From positions 620,001-684,000 of the forward strand of contig NZ_CP048265.1 in the NCBI RefSeq assembly GCF_019469205.1: a stretch of DNA of 64,000 nucleotides, read 5' to 3'. Positions 1-9,914 of this stretch are shown here, piece by piece. The DNA is from Gilliamella sp. ESL0405 (GTDB lineage Bacteria > Pseudomonadota > Gammaproteobacteria > Enterobacterales > Orbaceae). The notes under the pieces were generated by a model. It saw nothing but the letters and a program-made list of their open reading frames with translations. It made no database searches and was not told the origin of the DNA. Numbering within the stretch: position 1 is the first letter of the stretch; every line of letters begins with the position of its first letter. The translations under genes and the position numbers were made by a program.

Positions 1-2
1 AA

Positions 3-389
3 GTTTCACCGGGGTTAAATTATGCCACTGCCTTAGAGTCTTATAATGAACAAAATCCAAATAATCCGGTCAAAATTGTTTATAGTGAAGCCGAGTTATT
101 GCCGGTATTGCAACATGTTGAAAGCGGGCAGTATGATTTTCAATTAATCGATAAAGTCATGTTGGCGCAATATATCAATGAACATCAACTGAATCTTAAA
201 ACGATTGAACTAAGCAAAGAAGATGCTGAACGTATCGCATCCCCATACAGTTATTTGCTTATCAGTAAAGGGGCACAAGGGCAGCAGTTAACTCAGGATA
301 TTAATCAAGCCATACAAAAGATAATCCAAAATGGCGAATTATCAAAAATTAGCCAATACTATTTTGGTGCTGATTATTCACCTAAGTAA
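3..389 (+). CDS. Amino-acid ABC transporter substrate-binding protein, C-terminal part
   Basis: The reading frame is open from the window edge to a TAA stop, so the start lies upstream of the window. The visible ~128 residues resemble the C-terminal lobe of family 3 periplasmic solute-binding proteins (polar amino acids or cystine): a YATALESY segment, an FQLIDKVML stretch matching the region where the chain returns between lobes, and a closing helix ending in ISQYYFGADYSPK, typical of the final residues of this family. The protein would bind its ligand in the periplasm and deliver it to an ABC permease. Substrate cannot be named from this fragment, and no permease or ATPase gene lies downstream on this strand. 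Confidence 0.75.
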   Translation, partial: VSPGLNYATALESYNEQNPNNPVKIVYSEAELLPVLQHVESGQYDFQLIDKVMLAQYINEHQLNLKTIELSKEDAERIASPYSYLLISKGAQGQQLTQDINQAIQKIIQNGELSKISQYYFGADYSPK

Positions 390-466
390 GTTTTTTGATA
401 ACAATTTGTTGAGTTAGGCTAGGGAAAGATAGCCGATTTTAATCTGAAAGATTATAGTTTGATAAA

Positions 467-489
467 GATGACGCTTTTAAAGCGTCATC
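467..489. terminator. Hairpin between convergent genes, likely bidirectional terminator
   Basis: A perfect inverted repeat, GATGACGCTTT/AAAGCGTCATC, lies between the stop of the binding-protein gene and the stop of bglA on the other strand. There is no long T tract after it, so the terminator call rests on stem strength and convergent position. Confidence 0.6.
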
Positions 490-518
490 TGACAATAAAA
501 TTGCTCTTTAGTTAATAA

Positions 519-1922
519 CTAGTCGATAATGCCATTGTCCTTAATCACTTTTTGATACCAATAAAAACTATCTTTTTTGATACGATTAAGGGTTTTTAAA
601 TCATGGTCATCTCGATCAACATAAACAAAGCCATAACGCTTTTTAAAGCCTTGATGAGAGCTTAATAAGTCGATCACTGACCATGGACAATAGCCAAACA
701 ATTCAACGCCGTCTTCAATGGCATCATGGCAGGCTAAAATATGGGCTTTGATATAATCGATCCGATAATCGTCGTGGACTTTATTATCTGCGGTTAATAC
801 ATCGGGTGTACCTAAACCATTTTCTGTAATAATCATGGGTAAACGGTATTGTCGATAATATTCATTAAGCACTAAACGTAATCCCATAGGATCGATTTGT
901 GCGCCATAAGTTGACGCCGTTAAATTTGGATTTTTCTCGATTTTAAAATAGCCATAAAGGTTAAAATCGATATCATTCTCTTTAGTACCAAATGGATGCG
1001 CTTCATCTTCCGGTAAATAGCTGGCAACTAACGTACGATAATAGTTAACCGCAATAAAATCGGGTTTTGCCTGTTTTAAAATTTCGGCATCTTCCGCTTG
1101 CGTGATAGGATAGATACCACAGCGGTTAAGATAGTTTTTATAATAACCGGGATAATCACCAAAACAGTACATTTCAAGGGCATAATTGGTTTTGAAATTG
1201 TCATTCATTTTCGCTGCCCAAACATCTTTAGGCTTATTACTGGCCGGATAAGTCATCGTTGAGGAAACTGCCGGTCCTACTTTACTGCCCGGGATCAAAT
1301 CATGGCAATCATTGGTTGCCATAGCATGAGCAACGAACATATGATAATCCATTTGCGCTCTGACTTTTTCAGCATCTTGAGGCGCAATGTGATACATATT
1401 CATTCTTTCGTTAACCCGAATCATTAGATTTTGTTCGTTATTAATTTGCCAATGTTTGACCCGATCGCCAAACGCTTGATAACAGATTTGCGCATAACGT
1501 CTAAACGCATCAACACAGCGGCGATCTTGCCAACCGTTATATTTTTCGACTAAAGCAAAAGGCAAGTCAAAATGATAAAGTGTAATAAAGGGTAAGATAT
1601 CATTTTTTAAAAGCTCATTGATCACTCGATTATAAAAATCGATACCAGCTTGATTAATTTGTCCATCACCGTCCGGAATGATTCTTGCCCATGAGATTGA
1701 AAAGCGATAGGTTTTGAGTCCTAATTGTTTAAATAAAGCGATGTCACTTTCTACATGATGATAAAAATCACTGGCGACTTTGCTATCGGCTTGTATAGCT
1801 GAACGTTGGAAGGAATTATAATCTGCAACAGTCATTCCTTTACCGTCAGCATCCCAGCCACCTTCAATTTGAAATGCCGAAGACGATGCTCCCCACCAAA
1901 AATCCTTAGCAAACGTTTTCAT
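519..1922 (-). CDS. bglA: 6-phospho-beta-glucosidase, glycoside hydrolase family 1
   Basis: Cytoplasmic GH1 enzyme that hydrolyses phosphorylated beta-glucosides (cellobiose-, arbutin- or salicin-6-phosphate) delivered by the PTS. The 467-residue length is normal for the family. The N-terminal GH1 signature FWWGASSSAFQIEGG, the acid/base glutamate in NNEQN (about residue 160) and the nucleophile in ITENGLG (about 364) are all visible. A KKRYGFVYVD segment near residue 430 supplies the Lys/Tyr that bind the 6-phosphate in phospho-glucosidases. It lies 10 bp after bglF, with GAGG before the ATG, so the two form one operon. The NEQ after the acid/base Glu differs from the common NEP. AscB/BglA-type naming is by family; substrate range is unproven. 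Confidence 0.93.
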   Translation of the reverse strand: MKTFAKDFWWGASSSAFQIEGGWDADGKGMTVADYNSFQRSAIQADSKVASDFYHHVESDIALFKQLGLKTYRFSISWARIIPDGDGQINQAGIDFYNRVINELLKNDILPFITLYHFDLPFALVEKYNGWQDRRCVDAFRRYAQICYQAFGDRVKHWQINNEQNLMIRVNERMNMYHIAPQDAEKVRAQMDYHMFVAHAMATNDCHDLIPGSKVGPAVSSTMTYPASNKPKDVWAAKMNDNFKTNYALEMYCFGDYPGYYKNYLNRCGIYPITQAEDAEILKQAKPDFIAVNYYRTLVASYLPEDEAHPFGTKENDIDFNLYGYFKIEKNPNLTASTYGAQIDPMGLRLVLNEYYRQYRLPMIITENGLGTPDVLTADNKVHDDYRIDYIKAHILACHDAIEDGVELFGYCPWSVIDLLSSHQGFKKRYGFVYVDRDDHDLKTLNRIKKDSFYWYQKVIKDNGIID

Positions 1923-1932
1923 ATGTTAACCT

Positions 1933-3795
1933 CTAAACTTGAATAAATAATAAATTGTCTTGATAACTCACTTCACTTTGTTGCGTAGTTTGAACGCTTT
2001 TATATTGTTGTGAATCGACGATAATAATCGATGTTGTTAAATCATAATTTTTCTGTTCAATGCGATGAATATCAAACGACACGATTTTACTGCCTTTAGT
2101 AATATGCTCACCCGCTTTAACATGCGCTGTGAAATATTCGCCTTGTAGATTAACCGTATCAATACCGATATGAATTAAAAGTTCAACCCCATTATCGAGT
2201 TTTAAACCTATCGCATGTAAAGTAGGATAAAGCACCGTCACAGTACAATCAGCCGGTGCGATAACTTCGCCTGTTTGTGGGTATATTGCAATCCCTAATC
2301 CCATTGAGCCGGAGGCAAACACTTCATCTTTGACCTCGTTTAATGGCACAACCCGCCCTTCGATTGGCGCAGCAATGGCATCATCGGTTGTTAAGTTATT
2401 TTTAGTATTAGGCGCTGTTTTTATTGAATCTTCATCGTTTGGAATATCGTTAAAACCAATCATCATTGTCATTAGGCAAGAACCAAAAAAAGCAAAAGCA
2501 ATGCCGATTAAGTAGCATAAAAATGCTTTACTGCCCGCTTCAGCATAGACCGGAATAGTTAATACGCCTTGATTGGCAAAAGCGGTACCGTAAGAGCCAC
2601 CCCAGCCCATAAATCCGCCAGCAATAGCACCGCAAATGACGGCGCAGATCATCGGTTTTTTCAGTCTTAAATTAGCACCATAAATCGCCGGCTCAGTAAT
2701 GCCAAACAGGGCGGTAATGGTAGCGGATGCGGCAACAGTCTTTAGGTTTTTATTCTTCGTTTTAAAAAATACCCCTAAGGCAGCGCCAGCCTGTGAAAAG
2801 TTCGCCGCACCGGCAAAGGCTAATAGGTTTTGCCGGCCTGTTTGCGCAACATCATTGATGCCAATTGGTACAATTGCACGATGCGCACCAAAAATAACTA
2901 AGATACACCAAATGCCGCCAATAAAGGCACCTAATAAAATAGGGCTCACTCCCATAATGTAGTAATAGATCCAGTTAATAAATTCGCCGATATAGATTCC
3001 AATAGGTCCAAAAATTAGCAATGTTGCAGGTATCATGATCAACAAAGAAAATGTTGGAACCATAATTATTTTTAAGACTTCCGGGATGATATATTCTAAG
3101 AATCTTTGCACATAACTTAAAATAAACACCGCTAAAATAATTGGAATAACGCTTGAAGTATAACTGGCTTTAGTAAGTTCGATAGCAAATAAAGTCACCT
3201 CATTTTTGCTTGCCATTAAGCTCACGATTGAAGGGTAACATAGTGTTGCCCCTATAATCATGGAGATAAATTCGTGCGCTTTAAACACTTTAGCGGCGGT
3301 ATAGCCTAATATTATCGGCATGAAATAAAAAACAGCATCCGATGCCGCATGTAAAATGGTATAGGTGCTATAGGTTTTAATATCGGTTTGATAGTAGTAT
3401 TGACCAATCATTACAGCAACGGCTAAAATTCCTTTTAACATGCCCGATGCCGCAATAGCGGGAATTATTGGCGTAAAAATGGCAGCAAATGCATTGAGTA
3501 TCTTTACCCCAATTGAGACTTTAGGGTCAGGTTGATGATGTTGTGTTGATTTGTCAATTAACGGTGTGAGCACATCATAAATGTGTGTGACTTTGTTGCC
3601 TAGCACAATCTGATATTGTCCACTGCTTTCAACCACCGATATCACCCCTTCGGTTTGCAGCAACTTTTCACGATCTGCCTTGTTATTATCATTTAATACA
3701 AAGCGTAAACGCGTAAAACAGTGGGTCACACTAACGACGTTTTGTTCGCCACCCACGAGCTTTAATATTTGTAGCGCAATTTTTTGATAATCCAT
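1933..3795 (-). CDS. bglF: PTS beta-glucoside transporter, fused IIBCA
   Basis: Inner-membrane permease that imports and phosphorylates beta-glucosides using phosphate from HPr. Domain order is IIB (phosphorylated Cys at about residue 26 in THCFTRLRF), IIC (about ten membrane segments, residues 100-450) and IIA (active His at about 541 in LLIHIGIDTV). The length of 620 aa is usual for BglF. An upstream in-frame ATG exists at 3807, but the GGAG at 3802-3805 sits inside that extension and is properly spaced for the ATG at 3795, which I chose. It is transcribed first, followed by bglA. No BglG-type antiterminator gene or recognisable RAT/terminator leader was seen nearby, so control differs from the E. 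coli bgl operon or is encoded elsewhere. Confidence 0.92.
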   Translation of the reverse strand: MDYQKIALQILKLVGGEQNVVSVTHCFTRLRFVLNDNNKADREKLLQTEGVISVVESSGQYQIVLGNKVTHIYDVLTPLIDKSTQHHQPDPKVSIGVKILNAFAAIFTPIIPAIAASGMLKGILAVAVMIGQYYYQTDIKTYSTYTILHAASDAVFYFMPIILGYTAAKVFKAHEFISMIIGATLCYPSIVSLMASKNEVTLFAIELTKASYTSSVIPIILAVFILSYVQRFLEYIIPEVLKIIMVPTFSLLIMIPATLLIFGPIGIYIGEFINWIYYYIMGVSPILLGAFIGGIWCILVIFGAHRAIVPIGINDVAQTGRQNLLAFAGAANFSQAGAALGVFFKTKNKNLKTVAASATITALFGITEPAIYGANLRLKKPMICAVICGAIAGGFMGWGGSYGTAFANQGVLTIPVYAEAGSKAFLCYLIGIAFAFFGSCLMTMMIGFNDIPNDEDSIKTAPNTKNNLTTDDAIAAPIEGRVVPLNEVKDEVFASGSMGLGIAIYPQTGEVIAPADCTVTVLYPTLHAIGLKLDNGVELLIHIGIDTVNLQGEYFTAHVKAGEHITKGSKIVSFDIHRIEQKNYDLTTSIIIVDSQQYKSVQTTQQSEVSYQDNLLFIQV

Positions 3796-3807
3796 TATTT
3801 TCTCCAT

Positions 3808-4053
3808 TGCTAAAAGAATGGTTAAACACTAATAAAAGACAAAATAGACTAAATGTTGGTAACAAGTAATATCAGTTATCGTATGATGTCTGAAATTATT
3901 GATGTTTTTTAGTAAAAATTAACTTTTATCGTTTGACTAACTGACTCCACGCTAGCATAGTTTAAAAATTTAGACAAGGTCGAATTGGTAGTTGCTAAAT
4001 CGCTAATTTAGATATATTTTTATACAACTAGTTGCCCATGAAATTGTCTACAA
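3808..4053. promoter_or_regulatory. Divergent intergenic region between bglF and an MFS gene
   Basis: About 245 bp of AT-rich DNA must hold the promoters of both divergent units. I see a short inverted repeat CTAAAT-N5-ATTTAG at 3995-4011 that could be an operator, but no convincing -35/-10 pair and no CRP-like palindrome. The position supports shared control of PTS and carrier only as inference. Confidence 0.3.
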
Positions 4054-5211
4054 ATGAGATCTGCCAAAAAAAAGTCCTATTTACTCTTAACAATTGTGTT
4101 TTTCTTCTGGTATGCCCAATATATCTATATTCCTTATCAAACGCCTTATCTGGCTGCGATAAGCTTGTCGACTCAATTTATTGGTATCGTGATCAGTGCT
4201 TACGGCATTTCACAATTAGTGTTACGCCTTCCGGTCGGCTTAATCGCTAATGTTAAAGAGAAGCATAAAGCGTTTATTATCGTGGGATGTTTCTTAGCCG
4301 GTTTTGCCTCAGTTATTCGCATAATACAGCCCAATGGCATGGGATTTTTAATCGGTAATATTATTTCTGGCTTTGCCAGTGCTATGTGGATTTCATTTAT
4401 GGTGCTGTTTTTAGGATTCTATCCCAAATCCAAAAGGGGGTATGCCACCAGTTTAATTATTATGGTAAACAATTTAGGTATCTTTTTGGCCTTTTTAACC
4501 GGTATGCTATTTTTTGATTTTTGCGGCATGAAATTTATCTGTTTACTCAGTTGTTTAAGCGGTTTAATTGCTTTTATATTAGCAACCCAACTTAAATACC
4601 CTGAAAAAATACATCATCATTTTCAATATCACCATTTATTTAAAGTCTTTTTTAATTCTAAGTTACTCTTTTTTTCGTTATTGGCGCTTATTCAGCAGGG
4701 TATACAAATGTCTACTACCATGTCTTTTACCAATCAGATATTGAGTGAACTGGGCGCAAACTCTGCAATGATTGGTCTGTCTGCCATTATTTATATGTTA
4801 TCTTCGGTCTTATTTGCCAAACTCGGCGCCAGTAAGTGGATCGATCGATTAAGTGTATCGGTTTGGATTATGCTCGCTTTTCTGCTTTTGGCGCTGTATT
4901 GCGCTTTAGTTCCTATTGTGGCATCGAGTTATTTAATTTTACTGCTCCAGATCATTCCCGGTATGGCAACAGGTATTTTGTTCTCATTGTTAACTTTTGA
5001 AGCGATGAGCGATATTCCGGCAGATGTCCGCTCGGCAGCAATGGGCTTATTTCAAGCAATTTATGCTTTAGGGATGACGCTATTTCCGGTGATTGTTGGT
5101 TATGTTAGCTTGCAATATTCAATGACTTTAGCTTATTTTATTTTAGCTATAAGCGCTGTGTTGGGCGCTGTTTTGTACTGTTTTTACGTTAAAAGACAAC
5201 CAGCAAAATAG
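4054..5211 (+). CDS. MFS transporter, substrate unknown
   Basis: A 385-residue integral membrane protein with about 12 hydrophobic segments in two halves, fitting the major facilitator superfamily. The loop between segments 2 and 3 carries LRLPVGLIANVKEKHK, a variant of the MFS motif A (G-x-L-a-D-r-x-g-r-k), and the halves are joined by a His-rich cytoplasmic loop near residue 188. The ATG at 4054 has no strong ribosome binding site. It is divergent from bglF, so it could move a sugar or an export product, but nothing in the sequence fixes a substrate. It stands alone; the next gene is convergent. Confidence 0.8.
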   Translation: MRSAKKKSYLLLTIVFFFWYAQYIYIPYQTPYLAAISLSTQFIGIVISAYGISQLVLRLPVGLIANVKEKHKAFIIVGCFLAGFASVIRIIQPNGMGFLIGNIISGFASAMWISFMVLFLGFYPKSKRGYATSLIIMVNNLGIFLAFLTGMLFFDFCGMKFICLLSCLSGLIAFILATQLKYPEKIHHHFQYHHLFKVFFNSKLLFFSLLALIQQGIQMSTTMSFTNQILSELGANSAMIGLSAIIYMLSSVLFAKLGASKWIDRLSVSVWIMLAFLLLALYCALVPIVASSYLILLLQIIPGMATGILFSLLTFEAMSDIPADVRSAAMGLFQAIYALGMTLFPVIVGYVSLQYSMTLAYFILAISAVLGAVLYCFYVKRQPAK

Positions 5212-5284
5212 GGAATGGCAAAAGCGGCTAAACTGCAAGCAACCAATTATGCTCTTATTTTATCAACGGATATTTTACGATGAT

Positions 5285-6181
5285 TTAAGCATTTGGGTAT
5301 TGAGATAATAACCACGTAATAGCAATCAAATCGGCCGAACCGCCAGGGCTTAAATTGCGTTTTATTAGCTCAAGATCGAGCTTATATAGGTTTTCTCGCC
5401 CATGATGATCAACCATTCCACCTTGATCAATCAAAGTTTTAGCGTGTTGTTGAACATAGTTTAATCCTTCAAGCCCGCCACGAGAGACAAGATTGGTGTC
5501 TTGGTTAAAAGCCAGTAAATATAATAAAGCTTGTAATAAGCTAGTCTCTTCATCGTAACCGCTGTTTATCATCTGTTGATATATTGGCAGTGATACTTGT
5601 CGAACTGTGGCATAACCTGATTCAGCTTCTCCGCGAGCACCGGCTAAATTGTGGCGTTTAAACAGCTTTTCACCGACGGAATGTGTCGGGTTGTTTTGTT
5701 TAAGTTCGTTATTGACGATACCTTGACAGATAGTGGCGACTTGCTCACAGATACTTTGTGCATTAAGTGGCAAGCCTTGCTGTTCAATTCGACCAATAGC
5801 ACCGAGTAATAAACCAAAAGCGAAGATGCCTCCTTTGTGGGTATTGACTTGATGCGTTGCGCCAAACATTGCTTTTTCACATTGTAATCCAATCGGTCTA
5901 ATGCCCGATAAAAATTGGTTAACCGGCCTATTAGCGGTGTTTTTTCCGTATTGGTAAAACTGTTCAAACCAATGTGTAATGGCTTGAATACTGGAAATGA
6001 AGGTTTGAAAATCCATATCCCGATGTGCGCCATTATTGTTCATATCCACCAGACCGGGTTTAGGTGACAGGCAAATTTCTTTGATTAACGCCTTAATCGC
6101 AAGCTGTGTCGCTGGGCTTAAATTTTTATTATCAATTATTTTGGCTTCCAATAAAGCCACTTGCTGTGAGTAATCACTCAT
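5285..6181 (-). CDS. citG: Triphosphoribosyl-dephospho-CoA synthase
   Basis: CitG/MdcB-family enzyme making 2'-(5''-triphosphoribosyl)-3'-dephospho-CoA from ATP and dephospho-CoA, the prosthetic-group precursor for the acyl carrier subunit of citrate lyase or malonate decarboxylase. The family core LSPKPGLVDMNNNGAHRDMD is clear near residue 40, and the C-terminal LSPGGSADLIAITWLL also fits. The frame extends to a TTG at 6238, but the ATG at 6181 (preceded by AAGG at 11 nt) gives 298 aa, close to the usual ~290. No citCDEFX or mdc genes are in the window, so its partner enzyme is elsewhere or the gene is an orphan. Confidence 0.88.
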   Translation of the reverse strand: MSDYSQQVALLEAKIIDNKNLSPATQLAIKALIKEICLSPKPGLVDMNNNGAHRDMDFQTFISSIQAITHWFEQFYQYGKNTANRPVNQFLSGIRPIGLQCEKAMFGATHQVNTHKGGIFAFGLLLGAIGRIEQQGLPLNAQSICEQVATICQGIVNNELKQNNPTHSVGEKLFKRHNLAGARGEAESGYATVRQVSLPIYQQMINSGYDEETSLLQALLYLLAFNQDTNLVSRGGLEGLNYVQQHAKTLIDQGGMVDHHGRENLYKLDLELIKRNLSPGGSADLIAITWLLSQYPNA

Positions 6182-6307
6182 TGTCTGTGTTACCTTGCGG
6201 GTTTTAATGCCTTGCTGTGCAAAATTAGCGATTTTCAATTAATTTAAGTTAACAGCAAAGTTTGGTTACCCTAGTTAATATATTTGCGGGTTATTACCTT
6301 CAAGCTT

Positions 6308-6336
6308 GCCAGCTTATTAGATACTCATAAGCTGGC
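6308..6336. terminator. Hairpin downstream of ftsK
   Basis: A perfect 10-bp inverted repeat GCCAGCTTAT/ATAAGCTGGC with a 9-nt loop lies 10 bp beyond the ftsK stop. It lacks a T tract on the ftsK (minus) strand, so it may be an mRNA 3' stabiliser or a weak terminator. Confidence 0.5.
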
Positions 6337-6345
6337 GTTATCACT

Positions 6346-9327
6346 TTAAAAATCGTGTTGTGATTGGGTTGCTAAAACTTCACGATTGCCATTATGACTA
6401 GGCGGACTAATAATGCCTTCCAGCTCCATTTGCTCAACAATGCGAGCCGCTCGGTTATAGCCGATTCTAAATTTTCGTTGAACGCTAGAGATTGAAGCCC
6501 GACGTGTTTCAACAACAAAAGCCACAACCTGATCAAATAATGGATCGAGCTCTTCGTCAATACCGTCTAAGCTGCCACTTTCACTGTCATCGGTTGAAAC
6601 GGTCACGTTTTCAATATATTTTGGTGTGCCACGTGCTTTCCAATCTTGTACAACGGCATGAACTTCTTCATCACGGACAAACGCACCATGAACACGAATT
6701 GGTATAGAGCTATTAGGTGCCAAATAAAGCATATCCCCCATACCAAGCAAGGATTCGGCGCCCATTTGATCTAAAATCGTGCGTGAGTCAATTTTACTCG
6801 AAACGGTAAAAGCAATACGAGTTGGAATGTTAGCTTTAATCAAACCGGTAATGACATCAACCGACGGTCGCTGAGTGGCTAAGACAAGGTGAATACCGGC
6901 CGCCCGTGCTTTTTGCGCCAGTCTTGCGATTAACTCTTCGACTTTTTTACCTACCGCCATAATTAAGTCAGCAAACTCATCAACCATAACAACGATATAC
7001 GGTAATTTTTCCAATGTTGGCATGTTCAGATCCATGCTGTCGGTTGGTTTCCATAATGGATCGGGGATTGGTCGACCCATTTCTTCTGCCAGTTTGATTT
7101 TTTCGTTGTAACCGGCAATGTTTCGTACCCCTAAAAATGACATTAAGCGATAACGTCTTTCCATTTCATTGACACACCAATTTAGCGCATTGGCCGCATC
7201 TTTCATATCGGTAACCACTTGAGTGAGTAAGTGTGGGATACCTTCATAAATAGACAGCTCAAGCATTTTAGGGTCAATCATGATAAAGCGAACATCTTCC
7301 GGCTGTGATTTATATAAAATACTTAAAATCATCGCATTAACGCCGACTGATTTACCGGATCCGGTGGTACCTGCCACTAACAGATGTGGCATTTTGGCCA
7401 AATCCGCCACTACCGATTGTCCGGCGATATCTTTACCCAGCACAACAGTTAGTGGTGATTGGGCATTTTTAAATTGTGGGCTATCAAGCACTTCCCTAAA
7501 ATAGACGGTTTGACGGTTTTTATTCGGTAGTTCGATACCGACATAAGGTTTGCCGGGAATCACTTCAACCACACGCACCGACGGCATTGACAAAGAGCGA
7601 GCCAGATCACGATCCAACGTTGAAATACGGGCAGCTTTAATCCCCGGCGCCAGTTCGATTTCAAAACGGGTGATGACCGGACCCGGCATATAATCGACCA
7701 CTTTGGCTTTAACACGATAGTCAGCTAAGCTTTTTTCAATTAATTCAGCCATGGCATTTAAGGCAGCATGGTCGACTTCAATTCGAGTCGTTGGCGGTGC
7801 GGTCAATAAATTCAAAGACGGCAATGGTGTGGTTGGTTTTGCCCGTGGCGTATCATCACGTCTGAGTAATGGATGAATTAAGCTATCTTGCTCATCGTCC
7901 GCTATCGGCTCAAACGTCTGAACTTTTTCATCGGTGGTTTCGACTTGATAGATATCTTCAATAACCGGATTTTCTTTTTTCAGTAAATCTATATCCACAT
8001 CGGTGGCTGGTATCCGCTCAGGTAGCTCAACATCCGTCATGATTTGAGGCGTGATGAATAGTGGCTCAGGCTCATCGGCTGAGAGTTCGATGATAGGATC
8101 AAATGCACTCTGTTCATTCTCTTCGCCAATCTCACTATCATGTTGTAATGTGATGGACGGTTGATTATCATTCATGATAAACAAAGGTTTACTTGGCGCA
8201 TCAGAAATAGTGTATTTGTCGTGCTCAAAAGGGTCTACCGTTGCTGATTTATTTAGTTGAATTTGTTCAACTAACGATTTTACTGAATCAGAATCACGTT
8301 CTTTCATATTTTGTAAAATCGATTCAATGCGAGTTAAGATATCATCAGATTCTAGTTGGTTTTGCGTTTTATTTGAACTATCTTCAGCAGCAGCTAGCGA
8401 TCTGGCATTAAGCTCTTGCAGCGCCTTGACTAACTCCATTGTTGTTTGTTTAAGTTTGTCATCTTCCGTTTTAGGCGATAAGGTTGCTTCGGTTTGAGGT
8501 TGTTTATCAATCTTAATTGCAGCCTCAGCTTGCTGATCATCAACCTTGATATTAAGAGGGGCAGTTTGTTGGATATTGACTGCATCATGATCAAACGGGA
8601 TAGTAAACTGAGGGTCTTGCTCTTGTTCAGCTGATTGTGGGTTTTCTGGCGCATCATTTTCATCGTCAGCAACGTGTCTTGATTTACGCAATGAAAATAA
8701 CCATCTAATTGGTGATAACAACAGCATAACCAGCGCACCTAATTTTTCTATTAGATACAACCATGAAAGCCCGGTTAATAGTGTGACACAGGCAAAGTTG
8801 GTTGCCAGTAAAACCAGTGAGGTGACAAGGTTGCTCATCACCGGTAACAGACTTTCAATAACGATTGAACCTAAATAACCGCCGGCTTCAAATTGTTCGG
8901 CATCTTGAATATTTAAGGCAAAAAAACCAGTGGAACTGAAAATAAACGCTAAAATACCAATAATTCGAAATGAGACACTAAAATAGTTAATCGGATCATT
9001 GGCATGCCGATAAAAATAGTGCATTAATTGCAGACAAAAGAAAATAAAAATAACGGGTATGCTAAAAGCCACAAAGCCCAAAAATTGGAATAACACATCG
9101 GAAACATAAGCACCGAGATAACCGCCAAAATTGCTTATCGGTGTATGCCAAGCGGTGCGAGACCAGCCCGGATCAGAGGGATTGTAAGTAAACAGCGATA
9201 AAAATAAGCAAACGGATAACCCTATTATCGTTAATAGAATCAGTTGCGCTATAATCTGCCTTCTCGTAATTTTTGACTTTTTCAAACACGTACCTAAATA
9301 GCGATTTTCAGTTAAAATTATTGGCAT
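6346..9327 (-). CDS. ftsK: DNA translocase FtsK
   Basis: Septal DNA pump that clears chromosome ends and activates XerCD at dif. Residues ~20-210 contain four to five membrane spans; a ~300-residue acidic, low-complexity linker follows; the RecA-like motor has Walker [11 protein letters not shown] near residue 655 and Walker [11 protein letters not shown] near 780. The C-terminal ~65 residues form the winged-helix gamma domain ([18 protein letters not shown]) that reads KOPS polarity. At 993 aa it is shorter than the 1329-aa E. coli protein, the difference lying in the linker. The ATG has no obvious ribosome binding site. Lrp and lolA, its usual E. coli neighbours, are absent here. Confidence 0.96.
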   Translation of the reverse strand: MPIILTENRYLGTCLKKSKITRRQIIAQLILLTIIGLSVCLFLSLFTYNPSDPGWSRTAWHTPISNFGGYLGAYVSDVLFQFLGFVAFSIPVIFIFFCLQLMHYFYRHANDPINYFSVSFRIIGILAFIFSSTGFFALNIQDAEQFEAGGYLGSIVIESLLPVMSNLVTSLVLLATNFACVTLLTGLSWLYLIEKLGALVMLLLSPIRWLFSLRKSRHVADDENDAPENPQSAEQEQDPQFTIPFDHDAVNIQQTAPLNIKVDDQQAEAAIKIDKQPQTEATLSPKTEDDKLKQTTMELVKALQELNARSLAAAEDSSNKTQNQLESDDILTRIESILQNMKERDSDSVKSLVEQIQLNKSATVDPFEHDKYTISDAPSKPLFIMNDNQPSITLQHDSEIGEENEQSAFDPIIELSADEPEPLFITPQIMTDVELPERIPATDVDIDLLKKENPVIEDIYQVETTDEKVQTFEPIADDEQDSLIHPLLRRDDTPRAKPTTPLPSLNLLTAPPTTRIEVDHAALNAMAELIEKSLADYRVKAKVVDYMPGPVITRFEIELAPGIKAARISTLDRDLARSLSMPSVRVVEVIPGKPYVGIELPNKNRQTVYFREVLDSPQFKNAQSPLTVVLGKDIAGQSVVADLAKMPHLLVAGTTGSGKSVGVNAMILSILYKSQPEDVRFIMIDPKMLELSIYEGIPHLLTQVVTDMKDAANALNWCVNEMERRYRLMSFLGVRNIAGYNEKIKLAEEMGRPIPDPLWKPTDSMDLNMPTLEKLPYIVVMVDEFADLIMAVGKKVEELIARLAQKARAAGIHLVLATQRPSVDVITGLIKANIPTRIAFTVSSKIDSRTILDQMGAESLLGMGDMLYLAPNSSIPIRVHGAFVRDEEVHAVVQDWKARGTPKYIENVTVSTDDSESGSLDGIDEELDPLFDQVVAFVVETRRASISSVQRKFRIGYNRAARIVEQMELEGIISPPSHNGNREVLATQSQHDF

Positions 9328-9343
9328 TTTACCATATATTGCG

Positions 9344-9358
9344 CCCTCTGAGAGAGGG
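9344..9358. terminator. Short GC hairpin between the gamma-carbonic anhydrase gene and ftsK
   Basis: Perfect stem CCCTCT/AGAGGG with a GAG loop lies downstream of the carbonic anhydrase-like gene and just before the ftsK start. On the minus strand it is a candidate terminator, though no T run follows. Confidence 0.4.
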
Positions 9359-9389
9359 AATAAAACATAAAAACGAATTTATTATTGGA

Positions 9390-9914
9390 CTAGTTGGTCA
9401 TCGCAACTAAAGTTTGTTTAAACCGTTTGCCATTTTCGACGTATCTGTTGGCATTTTCAATATTGGCTTGAATTTCGGCATCGGTCAATTTGCGGATAAT
9501 TTTAGCCGGCGAGCCCATGATAAGACAACCTTCTTCATATGGTAAACTGTGGGTGACAAGTGAGCCTGCTCCAACCAAACAATTTTTAGCAATTTTAGCA
9601 TTGTTTAAAATGGTGCTGCCCATACCAATTAAGGCATTATCTTCGATAGTGCAGCTATGCAAAATCACATTATGCCCAATAGTGACATTTTCACCGACAA
9701 CACAAGCAATATCTGTTTCAATATGAATCGTTGTATTATCTTGAACATTGCTATTTTTACCAATATAAATTGCGGCGATATCGCCACGCAAAACAGCATT
9801 AAACCAAATTGATACGCCGGATGCTATTTCGACATTACCGATAATATCGGCCGAATTTGCGATAAAACAGTCAGAGGCAATGTTAGGGCGTAAATTATCG
9901 AGTTGATAGATCAT
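9390..9914 (-). CDS. yrdA: Gamma-class carbonic anhydrase-like hexapeptide protein (YrdA family)
   Basis: A 174-residue left-handed beta-helix protein with repeated hexapeptide turns (VEIASGVSIWFNAVLRGD, VVGENVTIGHNVILHSC). Histidines expected to bind metal are present in the IHIE and IGHNVILHS segments. Members trimerise; some are Zn/Fe carbonic anhydrases but E. coli YrdA activity is not established, so hydration of CO2 is only possible. The ATG has AAGGAAAG upstream. The start overlaps the end of the Bcr-type transporter gene by 4 bp, so they are co-transcribed. Confidence 0.85.
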   Translation of the reverse strand: MIYQLDNLRPNIASDCFIANSADIIGNVEIASGVSIWFNAVLRGDIAAIYIGKNSNVQDNTTIHIETDIACVVGENVTIGHNVILHSCTIEDNALIGMGSTILNNAKIAKNCLVGAGSLVTHSLPYEEGCLIMGSPAKIIRKLTDAEIQANIENANRYVENGKRFKQTLVAMTN

